Assembly: GCA_002343425.1 (NCBI GenBank)
Contig: DDSO01000075.1
Span: forward strand, 4,255-46,672
DNA from: Brevundimonas sp. UBA2388
GTDB lineage: Bacteria; Pseudomonadota; Alphaproteobacteria; Caulobacterales; Caulobacteraceae
Length of the DNA: 42,418 nucleotides
Reading direction: 5' to 3'
Made by a program: the position numbers and the translations under genes. A model generated the notes under the pieces. The model saw only the letters and a list, made by a program, of their open reading frames with translations. It ran no database searches and had not been told where the DNA came from. Position 1 is the first letter of the stretch; each line of letters opens with the position of its first letter. Shown here in pieces: positions 1-7,580 of this stretch.

Positions 1-304
1 CAAGATCGGCGGCGAGATGGTGTCCCTGACCGCTGTCGAGGGTCTGGCCAGCGCGGTCTGGCCTGACGCGCGGCACGCCGTCGTCTCAATCCCCGACGCC
101 CGCAAGGGCGAGAAGCTGGTGCTGGTCACCGATCGCCGGGACGCGGACGTGGCCCGTCTGGCGGAATGGGCCCGCAGCCACGGCGCGCCCGAGCTGGCGG
201 TGCCCAAGAAGATCATGCGCGTCGCCGAGGTGCCCGTGCTGGGCACCGGCAAGACCGACTATGTCCGCATCCAGCAGATGGCCGAACTGGAAAAGGCCGC
301 CTGA
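1..304 (+). CDS. C-terminal end of an AMP-binding acyl-ACP/acyl-CoA ligase (5' truncated)
   Basis: The frame is open from base 2 and ends in TGA at 302-304, so about 100 residues of a longer protein are present. The opening residues KIGGEMVSLTAVE are the hinge-following A8 region of ANL-superfamily adenylating enzymes, and the closing part has the conserved 'PKKIMRVAEVPVLGTGKTDY' pattern with the A10 catalytic lysine (in GTGKTDY). The spelling KIGGEMVSLTAVE most resembles the ligase half of Aas-type acyl-ACP synthetase/2-acylglycerophosphoethanolamine acyltransferases, which recycle lysophospholipids, but that is a resemblance only because the rest of the gene lies outside the window. The first ATG in the frame (17) is internal and not a real start. 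Confidence 0.8.
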   Translation, partial: KIGGEMVSLTAVEGLASAVWPDARHAVVSIPDARKGEKLVLVTDRRDADVARLAEWARSHGAPELAVPKKIMRVAEVPVLGTGKTDYVRIQQMAELEKAA

Positions 305-384
305 CGGCGGACTCTTGACTGCAACAGTAACAGTTTCAATATGACGAGCGGTCCGAGCCGGGCCGGTGACGGAAGGAACTGACC

Positions 385-789
385 ATGAGCCTGTTTTCCA
401 AACTCGACCCCCACGCGGACAAGGCGCTGGCGGGCCTGCGCATCGTCTCCGGCCTGATGTTCATGCAGCACGGGACGCAGAAGATCTTCGGTTTCCCGGC
501 CCCGGCGCGTGGACCGTTCGAGCTCTTCAGCCAGATGGGCGTCGGCGGGGTTCTGGAACTGGTCGGCGGCGCGATGATCGTGCTGGGACTGTTCACCCGG
601 CCCGTGGCCTTCGTCATGTCGGGCATGATGGCTGTCGCCTATTTCCAGTTCCACGCCCTCTCCGGCGGGGTCTTCCCGATGGTCAATCAGGGCGAGCTTG
701 CCGCACTGTACTGCTGGGTCTTCCTGTATCTGGCCTTCGCGGGTCCCGGCGCCTGGGCCGTGGACCACGTCCTGAAGCAAAAATCGTAG
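385..789 (+). CDS. DoxX family membrane protein
   Basis: This 134-residue protein has the DoxX layout: four hydrophobic helices, with the family pattern LRIVSGLMFMQHGTQKIFGF near residues 18-37, followed by GGVLELVGGAMIVLGLFTRPVAF (about 52-74) and a loop NQGELAALYCWVFLYLAFAGPGAWAVD (about 102-128). DoxX proteins are small inner-membrane proteins; some act with oxidoreductases or in thiol/oxidative stress, but most, including this one, have no assigned reaction. A GGAAGGA ribosome site lies about 8 bases before ATG 385. It follows the acyl-ligase end by 80 bases and could be transcribed with it. There is no clear T-run terminator after it, only a perfect dyad at 804-834. Confidence 0.85.
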   Translation: MSLFSKLDPHADKALAGLRIVSGLMFMQHGTQKIFGFPAPARGPFELFSQMGVGGVLELVGGAMIVLGLFTRPVAFVMSGMMAVAYFQFHALSGGVFPMVNQGELAALYCWVFLYLAFAGPGAWAVDHVLKQKS

Positions 790-803
790 CCGATCCGGAC
801 ACC

Positions 804-834
804 CGTCATCGAGATTGAGCCGCCCTCGATGACG
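804..834. other. Perfect 10-bp inverted repeat between convergent genes
   Basis: Arms CGTCATCGAG (804-813) and CTCGATGACG (825-834) flank an 11-base loop, in the gap between doxX and the convergent minus-strand HExxH gene. No T-tract follows directly on either strand (a T5 run on the minus strand lies about 20 bases away), so it may be a Rho-assisted or bidirectional terminator, or simply a structured RNA end. Confidence 0.4.
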
Positions 835-906
835 TCGTTGAAGACGCTCATGGCGTCGCCCGGCCCTCGCCGGGCGGCGACGTAGAGCAGCGGCAGGTCG
901 GGACGC

Positions 907-1374
907 TCAGGCGCCGATCCGTGGCCCGATCGGGCAGACACGATCATAGAAGGCGGGGTCCGCCGGCGCCGGCAGTCCCCGCGTCAGGCGGAAGCGGTGT
1001 TCGACCACCATGGCCTGCTGTTCGATGTTCAGCCCGCCCCAGTGGCAGTCCATGCCGACGGGGTATTCATAGGACGAGGGCCTGTCGCCCGCGCGGATCT
1101 TGCCGGTCAGCAGATTGACCCCCTGCTGCGCCTGCCAGACGTGGGTCAGCTCATGGATCAGAAGAGTCTGAAGCCGGAGCGGCGCGAGGGCGATGTCCGG
1201 CGGCAATGTCTGCTTCGGCCAGACGATCCAGTCGCGCCCGAACCAGCGGCCCGGCACGAAGGCCCGGTTGAACGGCCACGACGCGGGCAGGAAGCGAACG
1301 GGGTCGAGAGCCAGGGCGTCGCCGAAGGCCTCGGCGGCCAGCGCGCGCTCTCCTTCGGTCAGCGACCGGATCAC
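907..1374 (-). CDS. Small putative HExxH zinc-metalloprotein ('vgr-related' type)
   Basis: The GTG start at 1374 shares bases with the TGA of the upstream carboxypeptidase gene (GTGA overlap), giving 155 residues. An open frame extends far upstream but its translation is arginine-rich shadow of the neighbouring gene, so the GTG is preferred. The central segment LLIHELTHVWQAQQG contains the HExxH zinc-binding motif, followed by a patch GMDCHWGGLNIEQQAMVVEHRFRL in which a downstream acidic or histidine third ligand could lie. Proteins of this kind in Caulobacterales are often labelled vgr-related, without known function. There is no signal peptide. Translational coupling with a VanY-like peptidase suggests a cell-envelope role, but this is inference. 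Confidence 0.7.
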   Translation of the reverse strand: MIRSLTEGERALAAEAFGDALALDPVRFLPASWPFNRAFVPGRWFGRDWIVWPKQTLPPDIALAPLRLQTLLIHELTHVWQAQQGVNLLTGKIRAGDRPSSYEYPVGMDCHWGGLNIEQQAMVVEHRFRLTRGLPAPADPAFYDRVCPIGPRIGA

Positions 1375-2249
1375 GTCGGCGGCGGCGGCCCGGCATAGCC
1401 GCCGGGCGGGGGGACCCACTCCCAATGCCAGGGCTCGAAGGCGTAGGGGACGAAGCCGAACCGGCCGGCGTTCCGGACCAGCCAGCGATAGGTCGCGCCC
1501 CGGCTCATGTGCAGGCGGCTGGACGCCGAGGTGTTGTCGACGCCGAGGCCGACGACCTGGCCGACGTAGAGATCGATGGCCGTTCCGGTCCGGTGGGGCG
1601 AACAGACAGCGCGCCGCACGCCGTCGCAGTTGCCGGAGGCCGCGCACCGGGCGGCATCGGCTTCCGGGTCACGGAAGCCGGAGAATATCTGCAGAAGTTC
1701 CGGGTCGGCGGCGATCTCGGGAACCTCGGCACGGGCGGCGGCGACCATCCGGCGATAGGCCTCCAGCACGTCGCGGCGCAGCAGGCGGGTCAGGCGGTCG
1801 GCGTGTTCCTCGGACTCAACCAGATAGCCCAGCTGGTACAGCGGCGGCGGGTCCGGACAGGGCTCCTCGCGGACCCGGGCCATGATGAAGGGCCGCCGCT
1901 CCTGCCATACGCCGCGGAAGGTCTGGAAGGTGGCCGGATCGAAGATACCGGTGGACGGCAACTGATGGGCGGTCTGAAAGTCGGCCAGCCGGCGGGCGAA
2001 CACCGGCGAGTTGGCGGCACAGGACGTACCAAGCTCCTGCTGGATCAGCGGGACATAGGTCTCCCAGCCCCATTCGGCCGAACCGAACGGCGCCCATTCC
2101 AGCGATTGCAGCGAGATGCCATTGGCCAGGGCTGGCCCGCCCCAGTCCTCGATCTGGCGATCGCAGAACTCGGCCTGCGCCCGCGCCGGCCCCGCGACCA
2201 GCAAGGTCGCGAAGGCGCTGATCAGCAGCAGGAGCAGGCGCAACCACAT
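1371..2249 (-). CDS. VanY-type D-alanyl-D-alanine carboxypeptidase (M15 family), exported
   Basis: Starting at ATG 2249 gives 292 residues with a clear signal peptide (MWLRLLLLLISAFATLLVAGPARAQA). The frame is open further upstream, but that extension has no signal sequence and overlaps the divergent promoter region. The C-terminal half carries the M15 fold motifs: SGFRDPEADAARC (position of the SGYRS motif), SPHRTGTAIDLYVG with the zinc ligands H and D (SxHxxGxAxD), and EPWHWEWVPP with the E and H of the ExWH motif. These enzymes trim the terminal D-Ala from peptidoglycan stems in the periplasm. The N-terminal half (about 30-130) has a PG-binding-like pattern (FADFQTAHQLPSTGIFDPATF). It is the first gene of a two-gene operon with the HExxH gene. 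Confidence 0.85.
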   Translation of the reverse strand: MWLRLLLLLISAFATLLVAGPARAQAEFCDRQIEDWGGPALANGISLQSLEWAPFGSAEWGWETYVPLIQQELGTSCAANSPVFARRLADFQTAHQLPSTGIFDPATFQTFRGVWQERRPFIMARVREEPCPDPPPLYQLGYLVESEEHADRLTRLLRRDVLEAYRRMVAAARAEVPEIAADPELLQIFSGFRDPEADAARCAASGNCDGVRRAVCSPHRTGTAIDLYVGQVVGLGVDNTSASSRLHMSRGATYRWLVRNAGRFGFVPYAFEPWHWEWVPPPGGYAGPPPPT

Positions 2250-2391
2250 GGTGGAAGCTGAGCCTGTCTCTGTGTCCACCGCAAGGCCCTTCACGCCGTG
2301 CCTGAACCAGCCCTGCGACGGCTCGCGCGGCGCGCGCAAAGGCGGCATGGTTGGAGACGGCCGACTCAGGGCCGGACCGCCGGACGCACCC

Positions 2392-3831
2392 ATGACCGAC
2401 GCCACCCAAGCTCCGACCGCGACGCCCGCCCCGCGCCGCAGCAACGGCGTGCTGGCCGCCTTTTCGGCCGCCTGCCTGCCCTATGCCGCGCTCGGCCTGC
2501 CGGTCTATGTGACCCTGCCGGAATTCTACGCCAGCCACGTCGGCGTCGACCTGGCCGTGGTCGGGCTGATCTTCCTGGTCATCCGCATGGCCGACATTGT
2601 CATCGACCCGGCGCTGGGCATGGTCATCGACCGGACCAACAGCCGTTTCGGCCGCTACCGTCTGTGGATGGGACTGGCGGCGCCAGTGCTGATGCTGGCG
2701 GTCGGCATGCTGTTCATGGCCCAACCGGGCGCCGGAGCCGCGTATCTGACCGTCTGGCTGGTGGTGCTGTCGCTCGGCTTCTCGGTCAGCCTGCTGTCCC
2801 AGATCAGCTGGGCCTCGGCCCTGTCCTCCGACTACAACCAGCGTTCGCGCATCTACGGCTGGTGGCAGACCGCCAACATCATCGGCGTGCTGGCGGTGCT
2901 GATGGTGCCCGTCCTGGTGCAGAACATGGGCTGGGGCGACTACGCCCGGGCGGTGCAGTGGCAGGGGTGGTTCATCATCATCGCCCTGCCCCTCTCGCTG
3001 GCCGTGACCTTCGCCTTCACGCCGGAACCGCCGCCCGGACCCGCGACCGCCGCCGAGACCCGGTTCGGCTATCTGGCCCTGTTCAAGCGACCGGTGATCC
3101 AGCGCCTGCTGGGCGCCGATCTGGCGCTGGGCGTCGCGCGCGGCGTGGTCGGGGCCCTGTTCTTCTACTTCTTCGAGGCTGCGCGCGGGTTCGAGCGCGC
3201 CGAGACCTCGATCCTCCTGCTGGTCTATTTCGTCTTCGGCCTGTTCGGGGCCCCGGCGTGGAGCTGGTTGGCGGTGCGGCTGGGCAAGCACCGGGCGCTG
3301 ATCTGGGCCTGCGTCTATTTCGCCGTAACCCTGATGTTCGCCGCCTTCCTGGCCCCTGCGCTGGTCGGGCCGGCGCAGGCCGGGCTGGAGGCCATGACCG
3401 GCAAGCCGGCGCCGTACGCCGACCTGCTGATGGCCGGGGCGATGGTGGCGCTGGTCGGGCTCGCCTTTGCATCCGGCGACCTGCTCTTGCGAGCCATGAT
3501 GGCCGACGTCAGCGATCAGGTGCGGCTGGATGACGGCGCCGACCGAACCGGCCTGCTGTTCTCGATCCTGACCGCCACCAGCAAGCTCGGCTACGCCGTC
3601 TCGGTCCTGACCTTCGCCGGCCTGCAGATGGCCGGGTTCGATCCGGGGCTGGGCGTTGAAAACTCCGGCCCGGCGCTGATGTGGCTGCAGATCATGTTCG
3701 CCGGCCTGCCGGCCCTGTGCCTGCTGCTCGCGGCCGTGGCCCTGCACCGATATCCGCTGGACCAGGCGCGCCACGCCGAAATCCGCGCCGAGCTGGAAGC
3801 GCGCGGAACGACGCCTCAAGGGCAATCATGA
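2392..3831 (+). CDS. MFS transporter of the GPH (glycoside-pentoside-hexuronide:cation symporter) type
   Basis: Protein of 479 residues with about 12 membrane helices. The loop after helix 2 reads ADIVIDPALGMVIDRTNSRFGRYR, matching the GPH/MelB signature (D-P-x-x-G-x-x-x-D-R-T-x-S-R-x-G-R-x-R), and a YFVFGLFGAPAW segment marks the start of the second half. These carriers move sugars or related organic solutes with a cation across the inner membrane; the substrate here is unknown. ATG 2392 is chosen because the following residues are a normal soluble N-terminus. ATG 2347, which has an AAGG just ahead of it, is an alternative. The stop overlaps the mazG start by four bases (ATGA), so the two are probably co-translated, an unusual pairing. 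Confidence 0.85.
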   Translation: MTDATQAPTATPAPRRSNGVLAAFSAACLPYAALGLPVYVTLPEFYASHVGVDLAVVGLIFLVIRMADIVIDPALGMVIDRTNSRFGRYRLWMGLAAPVLMLAVGMLFMAQPGAGAAYLTVWLVVLSLGFSVSLLSQISWASALSSDYNQRSRIYGWWQTANIIGVLAVLMVPVLVQNMGWGDYARAVQWQGWFIIIALPLSLAVTFAFTPEPPPGPATAAETRFGYLALFKRPVIQRLLGADLALGVARGVVGALFFYFFEAARGFERAETSILLLVYFVFGLFGAPAWSWLAVRLGKHRALIWACVYFAVTLMFAAFLAPALVGPAQAGLEAMTGKPAPYADLLMAGAMVALVGLAFASGDLLLRAMMADVSDQVRLDDGADRTGLLFSILTATSKLGYAVSVLTFAGLQMAGFDPGLGVENSGPALMWLQIMFAGLPALCLLLAAVALHRYPLDQARHAEIRAELEARGTTPQGQS

Positions 3832-4628
3832 GCAACGCCCCACAACGCCCCATCGACCGCCTGATCGGCATCATGGCCCGGCTGCGCGACCCGGTCAGCG
3901 GCTGTCCGTGGGACGTGGAGCAGACCTTCGCCACCATCGCCCCCTATACGCTGGAGGAGGCCTATGAGGTCGCCGACGCTATCGAGCGCGGCGACATGGA
4001 CGAGCTGAAGTCCGAACTCGGCGACCTGCTGTTCCAGACCGTCTTCCACGCCCGCATGGCCGAGGAACAGGGGCTGTTCGCCTTCGACGACGTGGCGAAC
4101 GCCATCGCCGACAAGCTGGAGCGCCGCCATCCGCACGTCTTCGGCGACGAGGCGGCGCGGCCGGACGGAACCGCCCAGAAAGCCCGCTGGGAGGACATCA
4201 AGGCCGCCGAACGTGCCGCGAAGGCCCTGCACGGCGTGCTCGACGACGTCCCCGTCGGTTTGCCCGCCCTCGCCCGCGCCGCCAAGCTGACCAAACGCGC
4301 CGCCCGCGTCGGCTTCGACTGGCCCTCGACCGACGAGGTGTTCGACAAGCTGGACGAGGAGGTCGCCGAACTGCGCGTCGAGATCGCCGCCGGCGACCTC
4401 GACAAGGCGCGCGACGAGGTCGGCGACCTGCTGTTCGTGGTCGCCAATCTGGCGCGGAAACTGGGTGTCGAGCCGGAAGACGCCCTGCGAGGCGCGAATG
4501 CCAAATTCGTGCGGCGGTTCGGGTTTATCGAGGCGGAATTAGCGAGGGACGGACGGGGGCCGGAGCAGTCCGATCTGGCCGAAATGGACGGGCTGTGGAA
4601 TGCGGCGAAAACGGCGGAGCGCGCCTGA
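3828..4628 (+). CDS. mazG: Nucleoside triphosphate pyrophosphohydrolase MazG
   Basis: Protein of 266 residues with two MazG repeats, the normal length for the family. The N-terminal repeat shows LRDPVSGCPWDVEQTF, then LEEAYEVADAIE and ELGDLLFQTVFHARMAEE, where the EExxE and ExxD acidic residues bind the metal. The second repeat (about 170-235) shows EEVAELRVEIA and DEVGDLLFVVANLARKLG. MazG hydrolyses (d)NTPs to NMP and pyrophosphate, clearing abnormal nucleotides and affecting the stringent response. It begins by ATGA overlap with the MFS gene and ends six bases before the convergent kinase gene. In related genomes mazG lies near hflX/hfq, as here. Confidence 0.95.
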   Translation: MSNAPQRPIDRLIGIMARLRDPVSGCPWDVEQTFATIAPYTLEEAYEVADAIERGDMDELKSELGDLLFQTVFHARMAEEQGLFAFDDVANAIADKLERRHPHVFGDEAARPDGTAQKARWEDIKAAERAAKALHGVLDDVPVGLPALARAAKLTKRAARVGFDWPSTDEVFDKLDEEVAELRVEIAAGDLDKARDEVGDLLFVVANLARKLGVEPEDALRGANAKFVRRFGFIEAELARDGRGPEQSDLAEMDGLWNAAKTAERA

Positions 4629-4634
4629 CGCCCC

Positions 4635-5636
4635 CTATTGCGCCACCTTGTCCCGGTTCATCCGCAGCCGCACCACCAGACCCTGCTCCGCCCAGTCCTT
4701 TTCGATGTCGCCGTCCAGCTGACGGGCCATGGCGCGCTCCACCATCCGGCTGCCATAGCCGCCTGGCCCCTCGGGCGGTTTCACCGGCGGCCCACCCTGT
4801 TCGGTCCAGGCAATCACGAGCTCGGATTCATGCGCCGAACAGGAGACGTCGAGCGTTCCGCTTTCGGCAGAGAGCGCGCCGTACTTGAGCGAATTGGTCG
4901 CCAGTTCATGGACGATCAGGGCGAGGGCATTCGCCGCCTGCTCGCCTACACCCATACGCGGCACCGATACCCGGATGCGGCCGCTGAACGCGCCGAGATC
5001 ATCATAGGGCGCGAGCAGGACCGACAGCAGGTCGCCGAGCAGGGCGGCCTTGCCTTCCTCGCCCGGCAGGGGGCGGACCAGATCGTGGGCGCGGCCGAGG
5101 GCCGTCAGACGCTGGGTCAGCTCGCGCGCCATGTCTGTCGTGGTCTCGACCGAGCGCGAGGTGATGGCGGTCAGGCCCGAGGCGACGGCCAGCAGGTTCT
5201 TGACCCGGTGGCTCATCTCGCCGGCGAGCAATTCGTGGCCTTCCTCGGCCTGTTTGCGGCCAGTGACGTCAATGAAGATGCCGAACATCTTGCGGCTGAC
5301 CATACCGAGGTCGTCGCCCTGGCCCCGGGCGGAAATCCAGCGAACGTCGCCGTCGACAAGAATGCGGAAGTCGATCTCATAGGGGCCCACCACTGCGCGA
5401 GTGGCAGCGAAGGCGGCCCGCACCCGGTCGCGGTCCGCCGGGTGAATATGGCAGGAGAGGTCCTCGAAGGTGACGCACGGCAGAACGGGGATGCCCCAAA
5501 GCCCGAACGCAGCCTCGTCCATGGAGAAGCTGTCGTCGTCGACATTCCACGACCACAGGGCGACCCCGGCGGCCTCGAGCCCCCGCCGCAGGTCGCCGAC
5601 CTCCCAATGGGATGTCCCGGCTTTCGTCTCAGACAT
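4635..5636 (-). CDS. PAS-containing HWE-family sensor histidine kinase
   Basis: The 333-residue protein starts at ATG 5636 and has no membrane segments, so it is cytoplasmic. A PAS domain occupies about residues 15-135 (VALWSWNVDDDSF...VRWISARGQG...GIFIDVTGRKQAEE). The kinase region begins with HRVKNLLAVASGLT, carrying the phosphoacceptor His, and continues with ALALIVHELATNSLKYGALS (the HWE N-box, including its conserved His) and VIAWTEQGGPP, the W-x-E part of the HWE signature. It ends with a GGYGSRMVERAM glycine box. HWE kinases are common in Alphaproteobacteria and often feed general stress or light responses; neither the ligand nor a partner regulator is visible nearby. Confidence 0.9.
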   Translation of the reverse strand: MSETKAGTSHWEVGDLRRGLEAAGVALWSWNVDDDSFSMDEAAFGLWGIPVLPCVTFEDLSCHIHPADRDRVRAAFAATRAVVGPYEIDFRILVDGDVRWISARGQGDDLGMVSRKMFGIFIDVTGRKQAEEGHELLAGEMSHRVKNLLAVASGLTAITSRSVETTTDMARELTQRLTALGRAHDLVRPLPGEEGKAALLGDLLSVLLAPYDDLGAFSGRIRVSVPRMGVGEQAANALALIVHELATNSLKYGALSAESGTLDVSCSAHESELVIAWTEQGGPPVKPPEGPGGYGSRMVERAMARQLDGDIEKDWAEQGLVVRLRMNRDKVAQ

Positions 5637-5732
5637 TTCTGTTGGTCCACGCTCAACCCGGTCTCGCGAAAACACGCGACCATTCGTGAACGCACGAACC
5701 TAGCACATGGGGACGGGCAAACGCGCCGGCTC

Positions 5733-7154
5733 TTATCCGGCCGCGGAAAACTGCCGCTCGAACCGCCCCAGCGCCGCCGGGTGCAGGCGCACCGTCACAT
5801 GCGTCCGGCCCTCGTCGTCCGTCTCGCGTCCGGTGACCCGTCCGTTCTCGTACAGCCAAGCCAGCGCCTCGCCCTGCGACGGGGCCAGCACCAGTTCGGT
5901 CTCGGGGTCGTCGTCGATCAGGCCGGCGATGGTCTCGCGCAGGGGTTCGATCCCCTCCCCGGTCCAGGCCGAGACAGCGACCGCCTTGCCGTCGCGGGAC
6001 AGGCGTTCGGCCTGGCCCAGCACGGCCTCGCGGGCGTCTTCGTCCAGCAGGTCGATCTTGTTCCAGACCTCCAGCACCCGGCGCGTCTTTCCCTCGGGCG
6101 TCTCGATCTGTTTCAGCACCGCCTCGACATCCTTCGACTGTGCCTCGCTGTCGGGTGACGCGATGTCGCGGACGTGCAGGATCAGGTCGGCCTCGCCCAC
6201 CTCCTCCAGCGTGGCGCGGAAGCTCTCGACCAGTTCGTGCGGCAGGTCGGAGATGAAGCCGACGGTGTCGGCGACAATGGCCGGCCGGCCCTGCGGCAGA
6301 CGGATGGTGCGCTGGGTGGTGTCGAGGGTAGCGAACAGCAGATCCTTGGCCACCACGTCCGAACCGGTCAGCCGGTTGAACAGGGTCGACTTGCCGGCGT
6401 TGGTGTAGCCGACCAGGGCGATGGTCGGAAACGGGACCTTCTGGCGTTGCTTGCGATGCAGGCCGCGGGTGCGGCGCACCTCGTCCAGTTCGACCTTCAG
6501 CTTGACGATGCGGTCGGCGATCAGGCGTCGGTCGAGTTCGATCTGGGTCTCGCCGGGGCCGCCGGTCGAGCCGGTGCCGCCGCGTTGCCGCTCGAGGTGG
6601 GTCCAGGTGCGCACCAGCCGCGACTTCTCATAGTCGAGCCGCGCCAGCTCGACCTGCAGCCGGCCTTCCTTGGTCCGCGCGCGACGGCCGAAGATTTCCA
6701 GGATCAGGCCGGTGCGGTCGATGACCTTGCAGTCCCAGGCCTTTTCCAGATTGCGCTGCTGCACCGGCGACAGGGCGTCATCGATAACCACGGCCTCGGC
6801 CTCGGCGGCGCGCACCAGGGCGGCCAGCTCCTCGACCTTGCCCGAGCCGAACAGGGTCGCGGGCGTGACCTTGCGGATGCGCACGATCTCCTCGCCGCGG
6901 ACGTCGAGGTCGAGCGCGCGGGCGAGGCCGACAGCCTCTTCCAGCCGCTCGAGCGACTGGCGCGAGCTCTCGCTGGCGCCCGCGTCGGACCGTTCGGGAT
7001 GGATGACGACGGCCCGGATCAGGGGGACGGCGTGGTCAATATGCTTGGTGGTCAGGTCTCGGGCTTTCTTTACGCCGTCATCCTCGGGCTTGACCCGAGG
7101 ATCGGATGTTGTGGTGCTGATCGACAGATAGGAAGTCGACGGCCGTTGGGCCAT
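5733..7154 (-). CDS. hflX: Ribosome-associated GTPase HflX
   Basis: From ATG 7154 the protein has 473 residues. The HflX N-domain (about 45-190) is followed by the linker GGTGSTGGPGETQIELDRR (192-210) and the G domain with P-loop GYTNAGKS (249-256), G3 DTVGF and G4 NKID. HflX binds 50S and splits stalled or heat-damaged ribosomes. The start is odd: residues 1-28 are encoded by a palindromic repeat element (peptide SDPRVKPEDDG), and no ATG, GTG or TTG lies between the element and the conserved domain. Either the element supplied a new start or translation begins at a rare codon. It lies 72 bases after hfq in the same direction, as in many proteobacteria. Confidence 0.93.
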   Translation of the reverse strand: MAQRPSTSYLSISTTTSDPRVKPEDDGVKKARDLTTKHIDHAVPLIRAVVIHPERSDAGASESSRQSLERLEEAVGLARALDLDVRGEEIVRIRKVTPATLFGSGKVEELAALVRAAEAEAVVIDDALSPVQQRNLEKAWDCKVIDRTGLILEIFGRRARTKEGRLQVELARLDYEKSRLVRTWTHLERQRGGTGSTGGPGETQIELDRRLIADRIVKLKVELDEVRRTRGLHRKQRQKVPFPTIALVGYTNAGKSTLFNRLTGSDVVAKDLLFATLDTTQRTIRLPQGRPAIVADTVGFISDLPHELVESFRATLEEVGEADLILHVRDIASPDSEAQSKDVEAVLKQIETPEGKTRRVLEVWNKIDLLDEDAREAVLGQAERLSRDGKAVAVSAWTGEGIEPLRETIAGLIDDDPETELVLAPSQGEALAWLYENGRVTGRETDDEGRTHVTVRLHPAALGRFERQFSAAG

Positions 7155-7208
7155 CCCTGACGCAAAGCCGCACCACGTCTGGCCCTCGGGTCAAGCCCGA
7201 GGGGGACG
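7075..7208. repeat. MITE-like palindromic element with two inverted terminal palindromes
   Basis: Two hairpin palindromes lie about 100 bases apart in opposite orientation. The left copy (7081-7101) has arms TCCTCGGG / CCCGAGGA around a CTTGA loop. The right copy (7183-7203) has arms CCCTCGGG / CCCGAGGG around TCAAG, the reverse complement of the first loop. The outer ends also resemble each other (CGTCATCC on the left; CCGTCCCC when the right end is read on the other strand). Elements of this form, often mistranslated as 'DPRVKPEDD', are scattered through many alphaproteobacterial genomes. This one fills the hfq-hflX gap and runs into the 5' end of the hflX reading frame. The ends are approximate. 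Confidence 0.75.
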
Positions 7209-7226
7209 GCCGAAGGGTCGGACCGC

Positions 7227-7472
7227 TCAGTCCTCGTCGGCGTCTGGCTCATAAAGCTGCACCGGCGCGGACGGCATGATGGTCGAGATGGCGTGTTTGT
7301 AGACCAGCTGCGACTGGCCATCGCGGCGCAGCAACACACAGAAGTTGTCGAACCAGGTCACGATGCCCTGCAGCTTGACCCCGTTGACCAGGAAGATGGT
7401 CAGCGGCGTCTTGGTCTTGCGGACGCTGTTGAGGAAGGTGTCCTGAAGGTTCTTGGACTTGTCTTGCGACAT
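7227..7472 (-). CDS. hfq: RNA chaperone Hfq
   Basis: Protein of 81 residues. The Sm1 motif region reads [28 protein letters not shown], with Q8-type and F/D proximal-face residues, and Sm2 reads the canonical YKHAISTI. A short acidic tail (EPDADED) follows, as in alphaproteobacterial Hfq. It acts as a hexamer pairing small RNAs with mRNAs. It sits downstream of the aminotransferase gene with 108 bases between them, probably holding its own promoter, and upstream of hflX, from which it is separated by the inserted palindromic element. Confidence 0.98.
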   Translation of the reverse strand: MSQDKSKNLQDTFLNSVRKTKTPLTIFLVNGVKLQGIVTWFDNFCVLLRRDGQSQLVYKHAISTIMPSAPVQLYEPDADED

Positions 7473-7580
7473 GGCAGGTTCAGCCTGTTCTTGCTTGTTC
7501 TCCGGCCGAGGGAGCGGCGCGGGGCTGGATCGGATGTCCGGCCCCTCACCTTAGCCACCGCCCGCACAGGGCCGCAACGC

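Noticed and set aside
1193..2261. Plus-strand open frames across the carboxypeptidase genes
   Set aside because: Arginine and proline rich translations without motifs; the minus strand has recognisable M15 and HExxH proteins.
1816..3825. Long minus-strand open frame (669 codons)
   Set aside because: It is antisense to the MFS gene and mostly Q, R, G and H rich; high-GC shadow of real genes on the other strand.
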